The position numbers were made by a program, and so were the translations under genes. The notes under the pieces are model-generated. The model worked only from the letters and a program-made list of their open reading frames with translations, ran no database searches and was not told where the DNA came from. Below, in pieces: positions 63,425-64,000 of a stretch of DNA of 64,000 nt (positions are counted from its first letter, which is position 1; the number at the start of each line of letters is the position of its first letter). This stretch comes from Ianthella basta (Eukaryota; Porifera; Demospongiae; Verongiida; Ianthellidae): positions 547,501 through 611,500 of the forward strand of contig OZ025875.1 of NCBI GenBank assembly GCA_964019415.1, read 5' to 3'.

Positions 63425-64000
63425 CTATTGCTGAGGCCAGTTGTTGACATCCTTTGCCCATCCTGGAAAGGCCATTTGGCAGAAGGCACAGAGTGGTTTG
63501 TAAACAGGTTCTTCATCCTTGGTCATCGTTACAGAGACCCATTTAATCTCAGCTACAGTACGACCTCGACGAAGGCCCTTCAGTGCTGCCAGTGCATTGT
63601 CCTCTGCACACTGCACTGTCAGGTTGGCAAAGACAGCTGTGCGTGGGTCATCACGCCACCCAAGAGCAGAGCAAAATTCCTTAAACATCCATTCAGGAAC
63701 TCCATGAGGCTTAAGAAACCTATCAATGGCATCTTGGACAACCATTGGAGGAGGCTTAGCAGTCCTAAGTTCATTTTCGATGCAAAGTAAGATCTGCGAG
63801 CACTTAGAATGCATAAGGATGTGACGGTCCAGCTTACCTAGATGACTATCAAATTCCAGTATAATGTCACAGAAAGAGCTGTAGCCTTCGAGTTTCTCAT
63901 AGTTGGGAAAGAACTCCAATTTCCAGCCTTCTTTAAGAGGTGCACCAAGAGCTTCCCAAAACACACAATGAAACTCTTTAGGGATATTGTGAGATTTGAA
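63425..64000 (-). CDS. Intronless gene of unknown family, copy 2 (partial at window edge)
   Basis: The frame is open from the window edge (64000) to the TAG at 63425, 192 codons including the stop. It matches the C-terminal part of copy 1: FWEALGAPLK, ALAALKGLRRGRTVAEI, VSVTMTKDEEPVYKPLCAFC and the identical end KDVNNWPQQ. It lacks several residues between the FFPNYEKL and LDRHILMHSK segments relative to copy 1, without loss of frame, and shows no stop. The 5' part lies outside the window. Confidence 0.8.
   Translation of the reverse strand, partial: FKSHNIPKEFHCVFWEALGAPLKEGWKLEFFPNYEKLEGYSSFCDIILEFDSHLGKLDRHILMHSKCSQILLCIENELRTAKPPPMVVQDAIDRFLKPHGVPEWMFKEFCSALGWRDDPRTAVFANLTVQCAEDNALAALKGLRRGRTVAEIKWVSVTMTKDEEPVYKPLCAFCQMAFPGWAKDVNNWPQQ

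Overview
The window looks like a compact, intron-rich nuclear genome of an early-branching animal, most likely a sponge. This is inferred from animal-type genes (EGF/laminin-G cadherin, MOSPD2, GRXCR-like, SLC9B2, RNF121), short GT-AG introns, tight gene spacing and strongly diverged protein sequences. No bacterial, organellar or viral gene was recognised. Exon models were built by hand. Each was required to keep frame across every junction and to give a total length divisible by three, so most exon borders are well constrained, but no transcript evidence was available.

Layout, left to right: the 3' end of a DMTF1-like Myb gene (+, 54-1267); an SLC9B2-type Na+/H+ antiporter (+, 1582-5563); a small four-helix EXPERA/EBP-like membrane protein A (-, 6405-9938) with a 1.18 kb TA-flanked inverted-repeat transposon in one intron; a transmembrane cadherin with six cadherin repeats, two EGF and two laminin-G domains (+, 10088-20810); the RNA polymerase I subunit POLR1E/A49 (-, 21978-26470); a second EXPERA-like gene B (+, 26519-27623) whose ATG is 48 bp from the POLR1E ATG; the RING E3 ligase RNF121 (-, 28924-32447); NAA15, the NatA auxiliary subunit, in 23 exons (+, 33091-40876); a large unrecognised PDZ protein (-, 41461-48281); a GRXCR1/2-like protein (+, 49583-52654); MOSPD2, with CRAL-TRIO, MSP and tail-anchor regions, in 17 exons (-, 52994-58300); the tRNA proofreading enzyme DTD1 (-, 58398-60008); and two tandem copies of an intronless gene of unknown family (-, 60295-61926 and 63425 to the window end).

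The genes are mostly unrelated housekeeping and membrane functions and do not form an operon or a single pathway. The loose themes are protein and RNA synthesis (POLR1E, NAA15, DTD1) and membrane biology (SLC9B2, the EXPERA pair, RNF121, MOSPD2).

The most unusual content is in the introns. Very long (GT)n/(CA)n arrays occur in most genes and several begin exactly at a 5' splice site. Two introns (DMTF1-like intron, MOSPD2 intron 3) are filled with minisatellites whose repeat unit contains the 5' splice site itself. Two copies of a fold-back element carry hammerhead-ribozyme-like core sequence. Two introns appear to be GC-AG. The clearest candidates for something undescribed are the splice-site-spanning minisatellites, the hammerhead-like fold-backs and the tandem intronless orphan gene.
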